DNA of 64,000 nt, from positions 186,001 to 250,000 of the forward strand of contig JAYQIF010000004.1 in the NCBI GenBank assembly GCA_038141525.1, in the 5' to 3' direction. Under the pieces are notes generated by a model. The model did no database searches and was not told the origin of the DNA. It saw nothing but the letters and a program-made list of their open reading frames with translations. The first letter of the stretch is position 1. Each line of letters opens with the position of its first letter. The DNA is from BACL21 sp038141525. Lineage in GTDB: Bacteria > Bacteroidota > Bacteroidia > Flavobacteriales > Flavobacteriaceae. A program made the position numbers and the translations under genes. This document shows, piece after piece, positions 46,108 to 57,283 of the stretch.

Positions 46108-49100
46108 CTATTCCATAATGGCCTCATAAATAGCGGCTTGGATTTTGGTCCTTAAATCACTGCTGATCAGGGCTCGATTTTCTGCAGTAGGATAAGTTCT
46201 ATTGGACAAAAATACATAAACAACTTCAGCTTCGGGGTCGGCCCATGCAAAAGTTCCCGTAAATCCACTATGCCCAAAACTGGTCATAGACACACAACCA
46301 CAGGTCGGACCTTCTTCTTCTAGTTGGGGTTTATCAAAGCCCACTCCACGACGTACCTCCTCTTCACAGAAGTAACAGGTATTAAATCGATCCAGTGTGG
46401 CTGGTGAAATCCATTGTTGTCCCCCATAACTGCCCTTCCACAGATACATTTGCATCATTTTGGCCACGTCCAGCGCATTGGCAAATAAACCAGCATGACC
46501 GCCCACACCACCGAGCATCGCCGCTCCTGGATCATGGACATAGCCATGCACCAACTGCTGACGGAAATAATCATCTTGTTCGGTAGGGACAATTTCGCTT
46601 TTATCGACTTTATTCAAAGGAAGGAAATCCATACTCCAAGTCCCCATAGGTCCATAAAACTCATCAAAAGCCAAGGCCTCTAAAGGGCGGTTATTTTTTT
46701 GTTCGAGGTATTTCTTGAGCAAATAATACGGTAAGTCACTGTATTTGTAAATCACCTTGGGCAGGAGTTCACTGTCCTTTATCTGCGCAATAATGCTGTC
46801 CCGGTAATCCCGACGCATATACAGGTCTTGAGCTACAGGCACATCATAAGTGTAGGTCACAAGCGTATCCTTTTTCAGCCCCAAAGTGTCCGTTAGCAGC
46901 GAATCGGCGACAATAGTGGGTGTTGTTCTGTAATATTTGGTAAGGGGTATTCCTGTTATTGAGTCAACCGTCGCCCGATAATAAGGAATCCAAGCCTGAA
47001 AACCAGCGTAATGCGAGAGCATACGCAAAAGACTAATGCTATCCTTATTGCTTTGGGCAAACTCAGGCAATAGAGTACCCACAGTGGTTTCCATGCTGAG
47101 TTCCCCTTTATCAAAGCCTTCCATGACCAAAGGTAAAGTTCCGAGTATTTTGGTCAGTGAGGCCAAATCATAACGATCCGTAGGGCGTACCTTTTGAAGA
47201 CTGTCATAAGTATGGTAGCCCGTCGCCCTTTGATAAATCACTTGTCCTTTGCGCGCAATAAGTACTTGAGCCCCTGGAAACATCCCCTCTTCAAGACCCA
47301 AATCGATCAAACTATCGACGGCCTTTAATTTTTGTGAAGACACCCCCACTCCCTCTGGGATGCCGTATTTGAGCATTGGCCGCTCTTGAGTCAAAAGCCC
47401 TGTGCCTTGCGACCAATGACGCAAATCAACCGGCAGTTGCCCTTGTGCTTTAATCGCCCCAAATATAAGTTCTGCCGCTGCTTTTTGACCAAAAAAACTA
47501 TTTTGGTAGGCTAGAATCATCCCATCTATGTTACTGATAGATCAATTTGATTCAAAGCATAAGGCTTGGCAAAAAAGTCAGCACCACTTTATGAGATCGG
47601 GCAATCTCATGAATCCATACTTTAGTTTGACTTGATAATCTATGCGCTTTCCATGGGTTTTCATTCGACATATGCACCCCGATGATCACGCGGTCATATC
47701 CTTCGAGCTGAGTCAAACAATCATCTACAGTGGCAGCATCGATACGATCTATTTTTTTATACTGTAACAACTGCTGATAAAAAACTTCGCCAGAATCTTC
47801 ACCAAGGCTGACATAGGCGACCTTTTCTTTCTGATTTATGGTCAGCGGCATTAATTGATCATTGTTCTCCAACACGGTAATCGCTGATTCCATCAAAGAC
47901 AAATGTAGAGCGTCGTCTTCAGCCCGATTCAAATCATTAAAGAGGCCCTCAGTCTTGATCCTCTGAAAATCATGAACCCTGAGTAAATATTTTGCTTTCA
48001 ATATTTTTTTGATAGAATGACTTAAACGGTCTTCGGTGAGTTTGCTATTGTTAAAGGCCCAAATAAGGCGCTCAATAGTCGCCGGAACATCCTCGGGGAT
48101 AAGGAGTATATCGTTTCCAGCTTTTAAAGCTTCTAGCGCGATGTCCGTGGGATTCCTAAAATCGGCAACCCCTTTCATATTGAGGGCATCGGTAAATATA
48201 AGCCCCTTAAAACCCATCTCTTGTTGCAACAAATCTGTAACCACTCGTTGGGATAACGAGGTGGGCCATCCTCGCTTGCGGGTCAATTTAGGAACATTGA
48301 GATGAGCGACCATGACACTCCCCAAGCCTGACTGTATTAAAGGCCCGTACGGATAAAGCTCTACAGATTTTAATCGATCACGATTAAATCCCACTGTAGG
48401 CAGTGTTTTATGAGAGTCTTGATCGGTATCGCCGTGCCCCGGGAAATGTTTGGCATTGGCCATGATCCCTGAAGACATCATTCCTGACATAAAGGCCTGA
48501 GCAGACTGAGTTACCTGCTTTGGATCCGAGCCAAAAGCCCGATTGCCGATGATTGGATTTTTAGGATTGGTATTTAAATCGACAACTGGAGCAAAGTTTA
48601 TATGCACCCCCATGCGACGCAGATGCTCCCCAATATGCTTTCCTGTTTTTTGGATCAGTTCTCGATCATTAATCGCTCCAAGAGTCATATTCCACGGAAA
48701 AGCATAGGTCGAATCTAAGCGCATGGCCAGCCCCCACTCGGCATCCATAGCCACCAGAAGCGGTATCTGACTTAACTCATTAAAACGATTTAGCCATTGG
48801 GCTTGCCTGATTGGGCCCCCTTTAGAAAAAATAACTCCACCGATATGGTATTGGTCGATGAGCGCTTCTAATTTTTTGCGCTTTTCAGGCCCCTCCTGAG
48901 AAAATGCATCAATCATTAAGAGCTGTCCCAGCTTTTGTTCCAAACTCATGGTGGCATAAACACTGTCCACCCATTGCTGTTGCTGACCAGGATATTCTGT
49001 ATCCAGCAACGGATCATTTGGCGTCCAATTTTGGTCCAATATCGAGACCTCAGAGGGATCCTGAGAGGTTTGACTTAGGACCAAACCAGAACCTTGGAAA

Positions 49101-49147
49101 ACAAAAACAATAAAAATGAATAAAAATCGAATCATAAAGTAAGTCAT
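46108..49147 (-). CDS. NagZ-type GH3 beta-N-acetylglucosaminidase fused to a beta-lactamase-like serine hydrolase (two frameshifts)
   Basis: An exported two-domain enzyme. A signal peptide (FLFIFIVFVFQGSGLVLSQ) is followed by a GH3 domain with the NagZ motif KHFPGHGDTDQDSHKTLP and FTDALNMKGV. A linker and then a class C beta-lactamase/transpeptidase-like domain follow, with the SxxK motif in LASLTKILG, a YSD motif in YSDLPYYLL and HSGFTGTFAW. The GH3 half would cut GlcNAc from muropeptides and the hydrolase half may act on peptides; this is inference. One missing T (A6 run 47571-47576) and one missing base at 47531-47532 break the junction. Repair gives about 1013 residues, the usual fused size. 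Start 49147 or 49135. Confidence 0.88.
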
Positions 49148-49167
49148 CCCAAACCCGGGTAAAAATC

Positions 49168-49653
49168 CTAAGGCAAAAAACGGTTGTGCCAACTCTCATG
49201 TGCAGGCACCTCCCAGTAATTTTGGTATTCTTCTATAGTATTGACCAGATTGTTAAAAACGATCGTATTTCTTGAAACCGATTTATTTTTGGCCATCTTT
49301 TTAAACTCCAGCAGTGGTTTATGGGCGATATGCTTTCCTGTGTAAAAAGTTACATTCATTTTGTCGAGTAAATCTACCCCAAGATCCTCTTGGAGAGATT
49401 GAATAAAACGCACTGAAGCGTCGATACTGCATCCAGAGGCCGCTGCTTTATCTTGATTGAGCCCTATGACGATAAAACGATCGTATGGTACATCAAATCC
49501 CGCCATTAAATCTGCACCATGGGCCGTCCACTGGGTTAAAAATTCCGCGGTGCGCCGCTTCACTGTGACAACTTCGTCCTCAGAAAGCTTTCTATTAGAT
49601 GGATAAATCCAGACGCGCGCATGACCGGGTAAACTGTCAAAAGAAACCAACAT
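49168..49653 (-). CDS. Conserved hypothetical protein in the Fe-S cluster
   Basis: A 161-residue cytoplasmic protein with no signal peptide, membrane helix or nucleotide-binding motif. It begins SFDSLPGHARVWIYPSNRKLSEDEV and ends NYWEVPAHESWHNRFLP, stretches conserved in Bacteroidota homologues as far as I remember. Those are often called 'ABC transporter ATPase', but no Walker motif is present here. It lies 15 bases after the CCG Fe-S protein gene and 20 bases before the NagZ fusion gene, so it is part of the same run. Function unknown. Confidence 0.75.
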   Translation of the reverse strand: MLVSFDSLPGHARVWIYPSNRKLSEDEVVTVKRRTAEFLTQWTAHGADLMAGFDVPYDRFIVIGLNQDKAAASGCSIDASVRFIQSLQEDLGVDLLDKMNVTFYTGKHIAHKPLLEFKKMAKNKSVSRNTIVFNNLVNTIEEYQNYWEVPAHESWHNRFLP

Positions 49654-49668
49654 GTCGTTTAATTTTAA

Positions 49669-50463
49669 TTATAAATCGGCCGCCTTGGCGATAAGCTCCG
49701 CAACATCCATGACCGCGACTTTGGCCTCTGCTCCTTTGGCGGTTACCCCATCGGTCATCATGGTATTACAAAACGGACAGCCAGTGGCTACATATGAAGA
49801 CCCAGTTTCTATGGCCTCTTCCGAGCGTTCTACATTAATATCTTTGTTGCCTTTTTCGGGCTCTTTGAACATCTGCGCTCCTCCAGCCCCACAACACAAA
49901 CCGCGTGATTTGCATCGCTTCATCTCAATAAGCTCGGATTCCAAAGCAGAAAGCAACTCTCTTGGCGCTTCATATTCTCCGTTTGCACGTCCTAAATAAC
50001 AAGGATCGTGATAGGTGATTTTTTTACCGCGGAACGTGCCTCCAGAGACTTTTAAACGGCCACTGTCCATGAGGTTTTTCAAAAACTGGGTATGATGCAT
50101 CACCTGATAATGGCCTCCCAGTCCTGGATACTCATTTTTTAGGGTATTGAAGCAATGCGGACACGTGGTTACGATTTGTCCCACGCGATAACCATTGAGG
50201 ACCTCAATATTCATCATGGCCTGCATTTGAAACAGAAACTCATTACCAGAACGCTTGGCAGGATCGCCTGTGCAACCTTCCTCTGCGCCTAAAACCGCAA
50301 AGGAAACACCACTCGCTTGTAGCAGTTTAGCAAAGGCTTTGGTTATTTTTTTGGCGCGGTCATCAAAACTTCCCGCACAGCCCACCCAGAATAAAACTTC
50401 TGGGAGCTTTCCTTGCGCTTGGCACTCGGCCATTGTGGGTACGTTTAATGCCTGTTCCATCAC
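49669..50463 (-). CDS. CCG-domain (Fe-S)-binding protein (HdrB/LutA/GlpC-like)
   Basis: A 264-residue cytoplasmic electron-transfer protein with two CCG repeats: first LFWVGCAGSFDDRA with CPHCFNTLKNEY, then YHDPCYLGRANG with RGLCCGAGGAQMF and CPFCNTMMTDG. Proteins with this domain bind an unusual Fe-S cluster and pass electrons between flavoproteins, quinones or thiols, as HdrB and GlpC do. The membrane Fe-S protein two genes upstream (50913-52196) provides the matching [4Fe-4S] partner. Electron donor and acceptor are not known. Confidence 0.88.
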   Translation of the reverse strand: MMEQALNVPTMAECQAQGKLPEVLFWVGCAGSFDDRAKKITKAFAKLLQASGVSFAVLGAEEGCTGDPAKRSGNEFLFQMQAMMNIEVLNGYRVGQIVTTCPHCFNTLKNEYPGLGGHYQVMHHTQFLKNLMDSGRLKVSGGTFRGKKITYHDPCYLGRANGEYEAPRELLSALESELIEMKRCKSRGLCCGAGGAQMFKEPEKGNKDINVERSEEAIETGSSYVATGCPFCNTMMTDGVTAKGAEAKVAVMDVAELIAKAADL

Positions 50464-50469
50464 GCCCTT

Positions 50470-50901
50470 TTAATCGTTAAATACTTGAATCGTGACTTCT
50501 TTCTCTACCAAATCGGTGAATTTACCGTTGTAACGGGTGGCTTTAACCAAATGATTGTCAATCCAGTGGTAATTACCCCCACGCGGTTTTCCCATGAGTA
50601 AGCTATGGTATAAAAACCCATGTTTTGCCAGCCAATCTTCTGTAACTTTCCGGTGCTCCTCTGTTCTTGAGGTGAAAAAACAAATGATATGTCCTTGTTC
50701 GTACAAACGGTTTAATGTTTTTAGGGCATCGGGATATACCTCTGCAGTCGCCATGCGCTCAGGTTCTTCATTGGGGATGTCGTCACAAATTGTGCCGTCT
50801 ATATCGATTAGATAGTTTTTTATTCCCTCTTCTAAAACAGGGCTCACTGTGTGCCCTTGTTCTTCTTTTTTCTTCAATAAATGATCTGCGTTATTGCTCA
50901 T
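50470..50901 (-). CDS. HAD-superfamily phosphatase-like protein
   Basis: A 143-residue cytoplasmic protein with HAD motif I in LIDIDGTICDD (nucleophile Asp in DIDGT), motif II in CFFTSRTEEHR (Thr/Ser) and an acidic motif IV-like HWIDNHLVKATRYNG. It resembles small LNS2/PNKP-like HAD phosphatases. Homologues are sometimes labelled phosphoheptose isomerase, which the sequence does not support. It sits inside the Fe-S cluster, 11 bases after the membrane Fe-S protein and six bases before the CCG protein; why a phosphatase is there is unclear. Confidence 0.8.
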   Translation of the reverse strand: MSNNADHLLKKKEEQGHTVSPVLEEGIKNYLIDIDGTICDDIPNEEPERMATAEVYPDALKTLNRLYEQGHIICFFTSRTEEHRKVTEDWLAKHGFLYHSLLMGKPRGGNYHWIDNHLVKATRYNGKFTDLVEKEVTIQVFND

Positions 50902-50912
50902 TTGTTTTATTC

Positions 50913-52196
50913 TTATTCATTAATCCAATTGCCTCTATCCTGCTGATTAAACGGCCAGGGGGCTGCATTATTTTCTATGTTACTCATCGTGGCGTTTAGT
51001 TCTGAAGGCGCTGCAGATTGCTCCATCACTAAATACTGGCGCATCGACATAATGATCGATACCGGGTCAATACTCACCGGACAGGCCTCAACACAGTCGT
51101 TACAAGTCGTACAAGCCCATAATTCCTCAGGCGATATATAATCGCCCAAGAGTTGTTTACTTTCGCCTTCTTTGGGCAGGGCCATGAGACGGTCACGAGT
51201 GTCCATCATTATTTTTCGTGGAGAAAGCAATTTTCCGGTTTGATTGGCAGGGCATTCACTGGTACAACGACCACACTCAGTACACATCATGGCATTGAGC
51301 AATTGTACTTGACTCAAATCAGTGACATCGCTCGCCCCAAACTTTTCTGGCTCCGAACCCTCGGGTGGTGCAGCATAAGGATCTGCCGAAGGATCCATCA
51401 TGAGTTTGACCTGCTCGGTAACAGAGTCCAAATTATCAAACTGTCCCGCGACTGAGACCCGACCGTAATAGACATTTGGAAAGGCCAACAGGATGTGCAA
51501 ATGCTTTGAAAAGTATAAGTAATTCAGAAAGCCTAATATCCCGACAATATGCGCCCACCAACAAATGCGTTCTACCAAATGCATTTGCTCTGGCGACCAG
51601 TGTTGCACGAGTGGATAAATCATTCCCGAAATCCAATTGCCCTGGTTCATTTGTTGAAAACTAAGGTCCGTAGCGTTCATCATCAAGAACAGCCCCATTA
51701 AGACCATTTCAAAGTATAGAATCAAATTGGCATCCGTTTTGGGCCATCCTTTCATTTCTGGAGACCAAAAACGCTTTAAGCGCAAGGCATTACGCCGCAG
51801 CCAAAAGACCACTACAGCCCCAAAGACAAGCACGGCCAAAACTTCGAAGGTTCCGATAAGCACACCATAGAGTGGCCCTATGAATTGAAACACACGATGC
51901 GTGCCCAAAAGACCATCGATCACAATCTCTAGCACTTCTATGTTAATGATGATAAAACCCAGATAAACCAATACATGCATCGCCCCCGATACTGGTCTTT
52001 TGACGAGTTTGGATTGACCTAATGCGATGTAGAGTACGTTGCGCCAGCGCTCCTTTTTGTTTTGCACGGGCCCCACAGGACGGCCCTTTTTAATCGCTGC
52101 GATCAGACGGCGCATATTGTAGGTGAAATAACCCACGCCGGCGGTAAAAACGAGCGCAAATATGATATTTGAAACACTTGGCCAAGTCCCCATCAA
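50913..52196 (-). CDS. Membrane-bound 4Fe-4S protein (HdrD/NarI-like)
   Basis: A 427-residue inner-membrane redox protein. The N-terminal half has about five to six helices (IIFALVFTAGVGYFTYNM; AMHVLVYLGFIIINIEVLEI; LYGVLIGTFEVLAVLVFGAVVVFWL) with several in-helix histidines (VLVYLGFIIIN, HIVGILGF, HLHILLAFP) as in b-type cytochromes. The C-terminal half has two [4Fe-4S] ferredoxin motifs, CTECGRCTSECPANQTGK and CTTCNDCVEACPVSI. With the CCG protein it would form a quinone-linked complex; that is inference. It overlaps the mlaD stop by four bases. Confidence 0.88.
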   Translation of the reverse strand: MMGTWPSVSNIIFALVFTAGVGYFTYNMRRLIAAIKKGRPVGPVQNKKERWRNVLYIALGQSKLVKRPVSGAMHVLVYLGFIIINIEVLEIVIDGLLGTHRVFQFIGPLYGVLIGTFEVLAVLVFGAVVVFWLRRNALRLKRFWSPEMKGWPKTDANLILYFEMVLMGLFLMMNATDLSFQQMNQGNWISGMIYPLVQHWSPEQMHLVERICWWAHIVGILGFLNYLYFSKHLHILLAFPNVYYGRVSVAGQFDNLDSVTEQVKLMMDPSADPYAAPPEGSEPEKFGASDVTDLSQVQLLNAMMCTECGRCTSECPANQTGKLLSPRKIMMDTRDRLMALPKEGESKQLLGDYISPEELWACTTCNDCVEACPVSIDPVSIIMSMRQYLVMEQSAAPSELNATMSNIENNAAPWPFNQQDRGNWINE

Positions 52197-53149
52197 TCGT
52201 TGTTTTTATCGTCTGTATTGTTTTGGGGTTCGTCCTTTCGTCCAAAAAGCGAAAAATGAACATATCGTTTAGGCTGGCTTTTGATGTCTTTGAGCAGATT
52301 TTGTGCATCCTCCGTCAAAGTTCTCAGGTCGTTATACAGCCCTTTATCTTGCATCAATGCACCCAGACTTCCCTCACCATCAGCCATTGAATTGGTAATT
52401 TTATTCAGAGCGCTTATGGACCCTGAGAGATCCTTGAGCATTTCGGCTATATTTACGGCCGCAATAGAATCGGTAATGGTCTCAAGATTGGATGAAGTTT
52501 TAAGTATACTCTTAAAGGCGGCATCCAATTCGTTTTGATTTCGGTCGACCAGAAGATTTAATCCCGTGGCGGTTTGACTGAGTTGGTCCATAGCGATACT
52601 GAGGCTTTCCATGCTTCTGCGCAAATTCTCTTTTGATTTTTGATCAAAAACCTGATCGACATCCGAAAGTACAGAATCCACTTTAGTCAGCGTTGAAAGT
52701 AAACTTTTCTCAATGGGAGTGAACTTTTCAATCAGCCCATCAATCATGCCCGATTCTAGTTCACCACGCAATGTATCTCCCGAGCGGGCCATGACCGGGT
52801 CACCAGACGCAGGCAATACGGCTAAATTATTCCCCCCGATAATGCCTGAAGCATAGATTTTGATCACACTACTTTTGGAAAACTCGAAATCATTTTCAAT
52901 AACAAAACTGACCAAAATTGCGTCGGCTGAATTATTAGCTAACGACAGTTCTTTAACCCGCCCAACACGCATTCCATTTATAGTAACTGGCGCCCCGGCC
53001 TCGAGGCCAACCACATTATCGTAAATGACATAAAACTCTCTTGAGGTTTGGAAGAGTTTGGAGTTTTTCATGTACTGATATCCCAAAATGAATAACAAAA
53101 TGGAAATGACTGCAAAAACACCGGTTTTTATTTCTCTTGAGTAGCGCAA
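52193..53149 (-). CDS. MlaD/MCE family protein
   Basis: A 318-residue envelope protein with a single N-terminal membrane helix (TGVFAVISILLFILGYQYM), then an MCE domain (FYVIYDNVVGLEAGAPVTINGMRVGRVKELSL and YASGIIGGNNLAVLPASG), and a long C-terminal coiled coil. MCE proteins form hexameric rings or tubes carrying lipids between the membranes. No MlaE permease or MlaF ATPase gene is in the window. It is the first gene of the run with Fe-S proteins and overlaps the next by four bases. A -7 element precedes it. Confidence 0.9.
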   Translation of the reverse strand: MRYSREIKTGVFAVISILLFILGYQYMKNSKLFQTSREFYVIYDNVVGLEAGAPVTINGMRVGRVKELSLANNSADAILVSFVIENDFEFSKSSVIKIYASGIIGGNNLAVLPASGDPVMARSGDTLRGELESGMIDGLIEKFTPIEKSLLSTLTKVDSVLSDVDQVFDQKSKENLRRSMESLSIAMDQLSQTATGLNLLVDRNQNELDAAFKSILKTSSNLETITDSIAAVNIAEMLKDLSGSISALNKITNSMADGEGSLGALMQDKGLYNDLRTLTEDAQNLLKDIKSQPKRYVHFSLFGRKDEPQNNTDDKNND

Positions 53150-53171
53150 GGCTTGGATTTTAGGTTATTCA

Positions 53172-53179
53172 CAAATTTA
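53172..53179 (-). promoter_or_regulatory. Putative -7 element of the mlaD unit
   Basis: TAAATTTG on the minus strand matches TAnnTTTG; ATG 53149 lies about 16 bases past the predicted start site. No TTG at the usual distance. Confidence 0.45.
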
Positions 53180-53238
53180 AGGATTATTCAGGGATGCACA
53201 GGGGTCATAAACGCCAAAAATTGGTAGTTTATTCACGA

Positions 53239-54359
53239 TTAATTGTTTAAAACTTCGGACACGGACACCCGCTGTTTGTCTTTGAAGGCTACGACATAGG
53301 CCTGAGCATAACCACTGGCCTGCGCCTGTCTTTTCAGGCGCTCTGCCTCTGCATAATCCGTGGTATTTCCAAAGTAATAACGATAAAGCTTTCCGTCTTT
53401 ACTGCGGCTGATATTGCTCAAGGCCTTTGAAATTATACGGTTTTGTCGGCAACTTTTTACCGCTCGCCGCGATTTGAACTTTAAACGAAACACCAGGGTC
53501 TACAGCCGAGACCACTGCACCATTTGTATCGGCATCCGGAAGGTTGAGTTGGTTTTGATTGGCATAGTCAATTTCAGACTTGTATTCGAGAATACTGCGC
53601 GCGATTTCGCCTGCCATCTCCTTGCGCCCCTTTTTGAATTTAAGTACGGGCCTTCCTTGTTATTGGTCAGAAATCCTAGCTCTATCAATACGCTCGGCAT
53701 GTACGAGTGATGCAAAACCCAAAACACATCTTGGCGCACACTGCGATCCTTGCGTTTGAGATTGCGCACTAAGTTTTTTTGAATCAGCCCGGCCAATCGA
53801 ATGCTTTGATCGAGATATTCTTCCTGCATCAAAGTAAGACCGATCAATGATTCGGGTGAAGACGGGTCAAAACCGCTGTAGCGCTCTTGATAATTGTCTT
53901 CTAAAAAGATGACCTCATTTTCCTTTTTGGCTGTATTGAGGTTTTTATCGCTTTTGCTGAGTCCCATCACGAAAGTCCCCGCACCATAGGCCTGAGAATT
54001 ATGCGAATCACAATGTATAGATACAAAAAGGTCTGCATCGGCTTTGTTGGCGATCGGTGCCCGATCGTAAAGTTCAATAAATACGTCTTTTTTCTGGTGT
54101 AAATCACCTGAACCCCTTGTTGTTCGAGCAATCGACCCACCTGCATTGATACATCCAGAACAATATCTTTTTCTTTAAAACCGTTGCCCAAATTACCCGG
54201 GTCTTTACCTCCATGACCTGGGTCGATCACGACAATAAAGGGCTTGTTTTGCGCCAAAAGTGTCTGAGACACTCCTGCTACAGACATCGTAAACAATGTG
54301 GCTAAGCAAAGCTTAAAAATTTTTGAAATTCTAAAGTCATACGTAAGTGCCAAACACAT
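53239..54359 (-). CDS. N-acetylmuramoyl-L-alanine amidase, AmiC type (three frameshifts)
   Basis: A zinc amidase that splits the MurNAc-L-Ala bond during cell separation. After an export segment (LCLATLFTMSVAGVSQ) come the zinc motif IDPGHGGKDPG, the metal region SIHCDSHN (repaired frame) and VLIELGFLTNNKEG with the catalytic Glu. The C-terminus (GNTTDYAEAERLKRQAQASGYAQAYVVAF) is SPOR-like and may bind denuded glycan. Indels: one missing A in the minus-strand run 54088-54093, one missing in 53631-53635, one extra base near 53422-53425. Repair gives 373 residues, normal for flavobacterial homologues. It is divergent from lptD. Confidence 0.88.
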
Positions 54360-54526
54360 CGTTATTACTGCTGGGATATTAATTCTATTTAATTAAAATT
54401 CAAGCCAAAAATTATATGTAATTTTGACCTACAAATACTAAGCCAATTTATAAAAACAACGCCTTTTAGCCTTTGGTTATTCTGTAACTTATTAAAAAAG
54501 TTGTTTACAATAATCGTCCGACGTCC

Positions 54527-57263
54527 TTGCAGCTACGCCCTAACATATTTCGCATTTCTCTGGCCCTAATTTTAGGAGTTTTTGGATTGGCTTATGGACA
54601 AAATCCAATCGCCCAAGACACGCTCGTTGTAAGCTCTGAGCAAGAGCCATTGCAAAGCACGACCCAAACGCAAACAATTCAATCCAAGACAGCGCAGGAC
54701 AGCCTAATGCCGCAATCGGCAGTTAGCGATACTCTTGTCAGCGCCCCTGAGTTTCTTAGAGGATCTTGTCGATTATTACGGAGAGGATTATGTCTACATG
54801 GATCAAGAAAACGCCAAGGTATATATGTACAATAAGGCCTTTATGACCTATCAAGACTACCGCATAGACGCCGGAGAAATTATATTGGATTATTCAACAA
54901 ACGAAGTATACGCGCGTGGCATTGATAGTGCTGGGGTCTACAGTCAACTTCCTGTTTTTGTTCAGGGCAACAATAAGGTTCAACCGGATTCGATTCGATT
55001 TAATTTTGAGACTAAGAAGGCTCTGGTCTTTAATTCACGAACCTCACAAAACGACATCAATATGTTGTCGCAGATCACCAAAAAAGAAAATGACTCTGTT
55101 TATTTTCTGCGCAATGTAAAATTTACCACCTCTGAGAATGTCGACGACCCCGAGTATTATTTTTACACGCGCAAAGCTAAATTTGTCCCGCAAAAAAAGG
55201 TAGTGACGGGCCTCACCAACATGTATATTGCCGATGTGCCTACCCCACTAGGACTGCCTTTTGCCTTTTTCCCGCTGGCTGACACCCGGGCTTCTGGATT
55301 TGTGATTCCCAATATCGGGGAAAATAACAATCGTGGGTTTTTCCTTCAAAATGGAGGCTATTATTTTGCACTCAATGATTATGTTGACCTGACTGTTCTC
55401 GGGGATTATTACACCAATGGGTCTTATGGTTTGCGTCTGGACAGTGATTATGCACTGAGATACAAATTCCGTGGAAATCTCAGTGTGCGCTATGAAAATC
55501 TGATCAATAGTGAGCGTGGGTTTCCAGATTTTACCCAAAGTAGTTTGTACAATATACGATGGCGCCATACACAAGATCCCAAAGTCAATCCGAGTACGCG
55601 ATTTAGCGCTTCGGTAAACCTAGGAAGTAGCCGATATCTGCAGCAATCCATTAATCAAACCAATAACGCCAGCCAGCTGGTCAATACGCTGAGCTCTTCG
55701 GTCTCCTATGCCAAAAGCTTTGATACCGAACCGGCCATACAATTCTCTGCCGCAGCCACACACAGTCAAAACACCCAAACGCAGGTCATCAATATGTCCC
55801 TGCCAAACATTAATGCCAGTATTTCACGTATTTTCCCTTTTGCTCCTAAGGACGGCGCCAAAAAAGGAGTGTTTCAAAACATTAACCTACAATACGACGT
55901 CACTGCAGAAAACCGCATCACCACTACAGATAGCTTATTTTTTAAACCTGAGATGTTTGAAGGTGCCGAGGCTGGTGCCCGACATTCAATACCCTTGGGC
56001 ACTAACTTTAAATTATTCAATTACCTCAGCGTTTCTTTGGGCGGTAATTTTCAAGAGACTTGGGTGGGCAAAACGATCAGACGGTCTTATGACCCCGAAC
56101 TCAATGGCGGGCTTGGCGGCGTTGTTCAGGATACCGTTTCTGGTTTTGACAGTTACCGCACCTATGGGTTCTCTACAGGTTTGGGGACTACTGTTTACGG
56201 GACCTTCAATTTTGGTAAGGACAAAAAGATTCAGGCACTTAGGCACGTAATTCGTCCTTCTGTAAGCTACAGCATTAGTCCAGGTTTTGAACAGTATTAC
56301 GAAGAATATACCATCCCTTCTGCAGACCCAGAAGTCAATGCAGAAGTGCAACAGTACTCTCGCTTTGAAAACACAATCTACGGGGCCCCAGGAAAATTGT
56401 ACTCCAGCAGCATGAGTTTCGCTTTGAGTAACACTTTGGAGGCCAAGGTGCGCAACCCGGATACCACGGCAACAGAACCCAAAAAGATCGCGCTGCTCAA
56501 TAACTTTAACCTATCCTCGGCCTACAACATTACGGCCGATTCTCTAAACTGGAGTAATGTTCAGTTTACCGGGAGCATTCCCATTATTAAGAAGTTAGAC
56601 TTAAACCTCAATGGTTCGCTGGATCCCTATGCCCTTAATGCCAACAATCAGCGCATTAACACCTTTAACATAAACAATGGAGGTAGTTTGTTTCGACTGG
56701 TTAACGCTAATATGAGTTTTAACTATTCATTTTCATCTAAAGATTTTGATGGCCGAAAGGATAACGACGATGATGATCTCGACGACCCCAACTTTGACAA
56801 TGACACCTTTCGCAATGGTGGACGACCAGACGATTTATTTGGGGATGGCCGCGATATCGCAGACTTGCGCGGTGATGAACCGGCCGATAAAGACAAAAAA
56901 GAAGAAGACGATAAATGGTATAACAACAGCATCCCTTGGGACTTTAGATTGGCCTATACCGTGACTTATGGCAACCAATTAAGACAGAACGAAATCAGTT
57001 CTAACTCGCTGATGATGAGTTCTAATATTACGCTTTCTCCCCGCTGGAGAATCGGTATCTCATCGGGTTACGATTTTAAAAATAAAGGGATTACCCTGAC
57101 CCAAATGCGCTTCGAAAGGGATTTAGAGAGTTGGATCATGCGCTTTAGTTGGACACCCATCGGGGCCCGTAACACCTCATGGAACTTCTTTATCGGCATC
57201 CGCGGCAGCATATTGCGCGATATAAAATACGACAAACGACGAGAGGCAGATCGTCGCCTATAA
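54527..57263 (+). CDS. lptD: LPS assembly protein LptD (frameshifted)
   Basis: The outer-membrane translocon that inserts lipopolysaccharide, working with LptE. A signal peptide (ISLALILGVFGLAYGQ) and a Ser/Thr/Gln-rich linker lead to an OstA/LptA-like periplasmic jelly roll (YMDQENAKVYMYNKAFMTYQDYRIDAGEIILDY, FNFETKKALVFNSRT), then a large C-terminal barrel. Bacteroidota LptD proteins are long and have this order. One extra T in the run 54752-54754 shifts the frame; removing it reads APEFLEDLVDYYG. Repair gives about 911 residues. TTG 54527 is the likely start, as no ATG precedes the signal peptide in frame. ridA follows after about 20 bases. Confidence 0.9.
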
Positions 57264-57283
57264 ACAACAAAAGATTTAAAACC

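Noticed and set aside
49168..49653. 'ABC transporter ATPase' label for this family
   Set aside because: No Walker A, signature or Walker B motif is present in the 161 residues.
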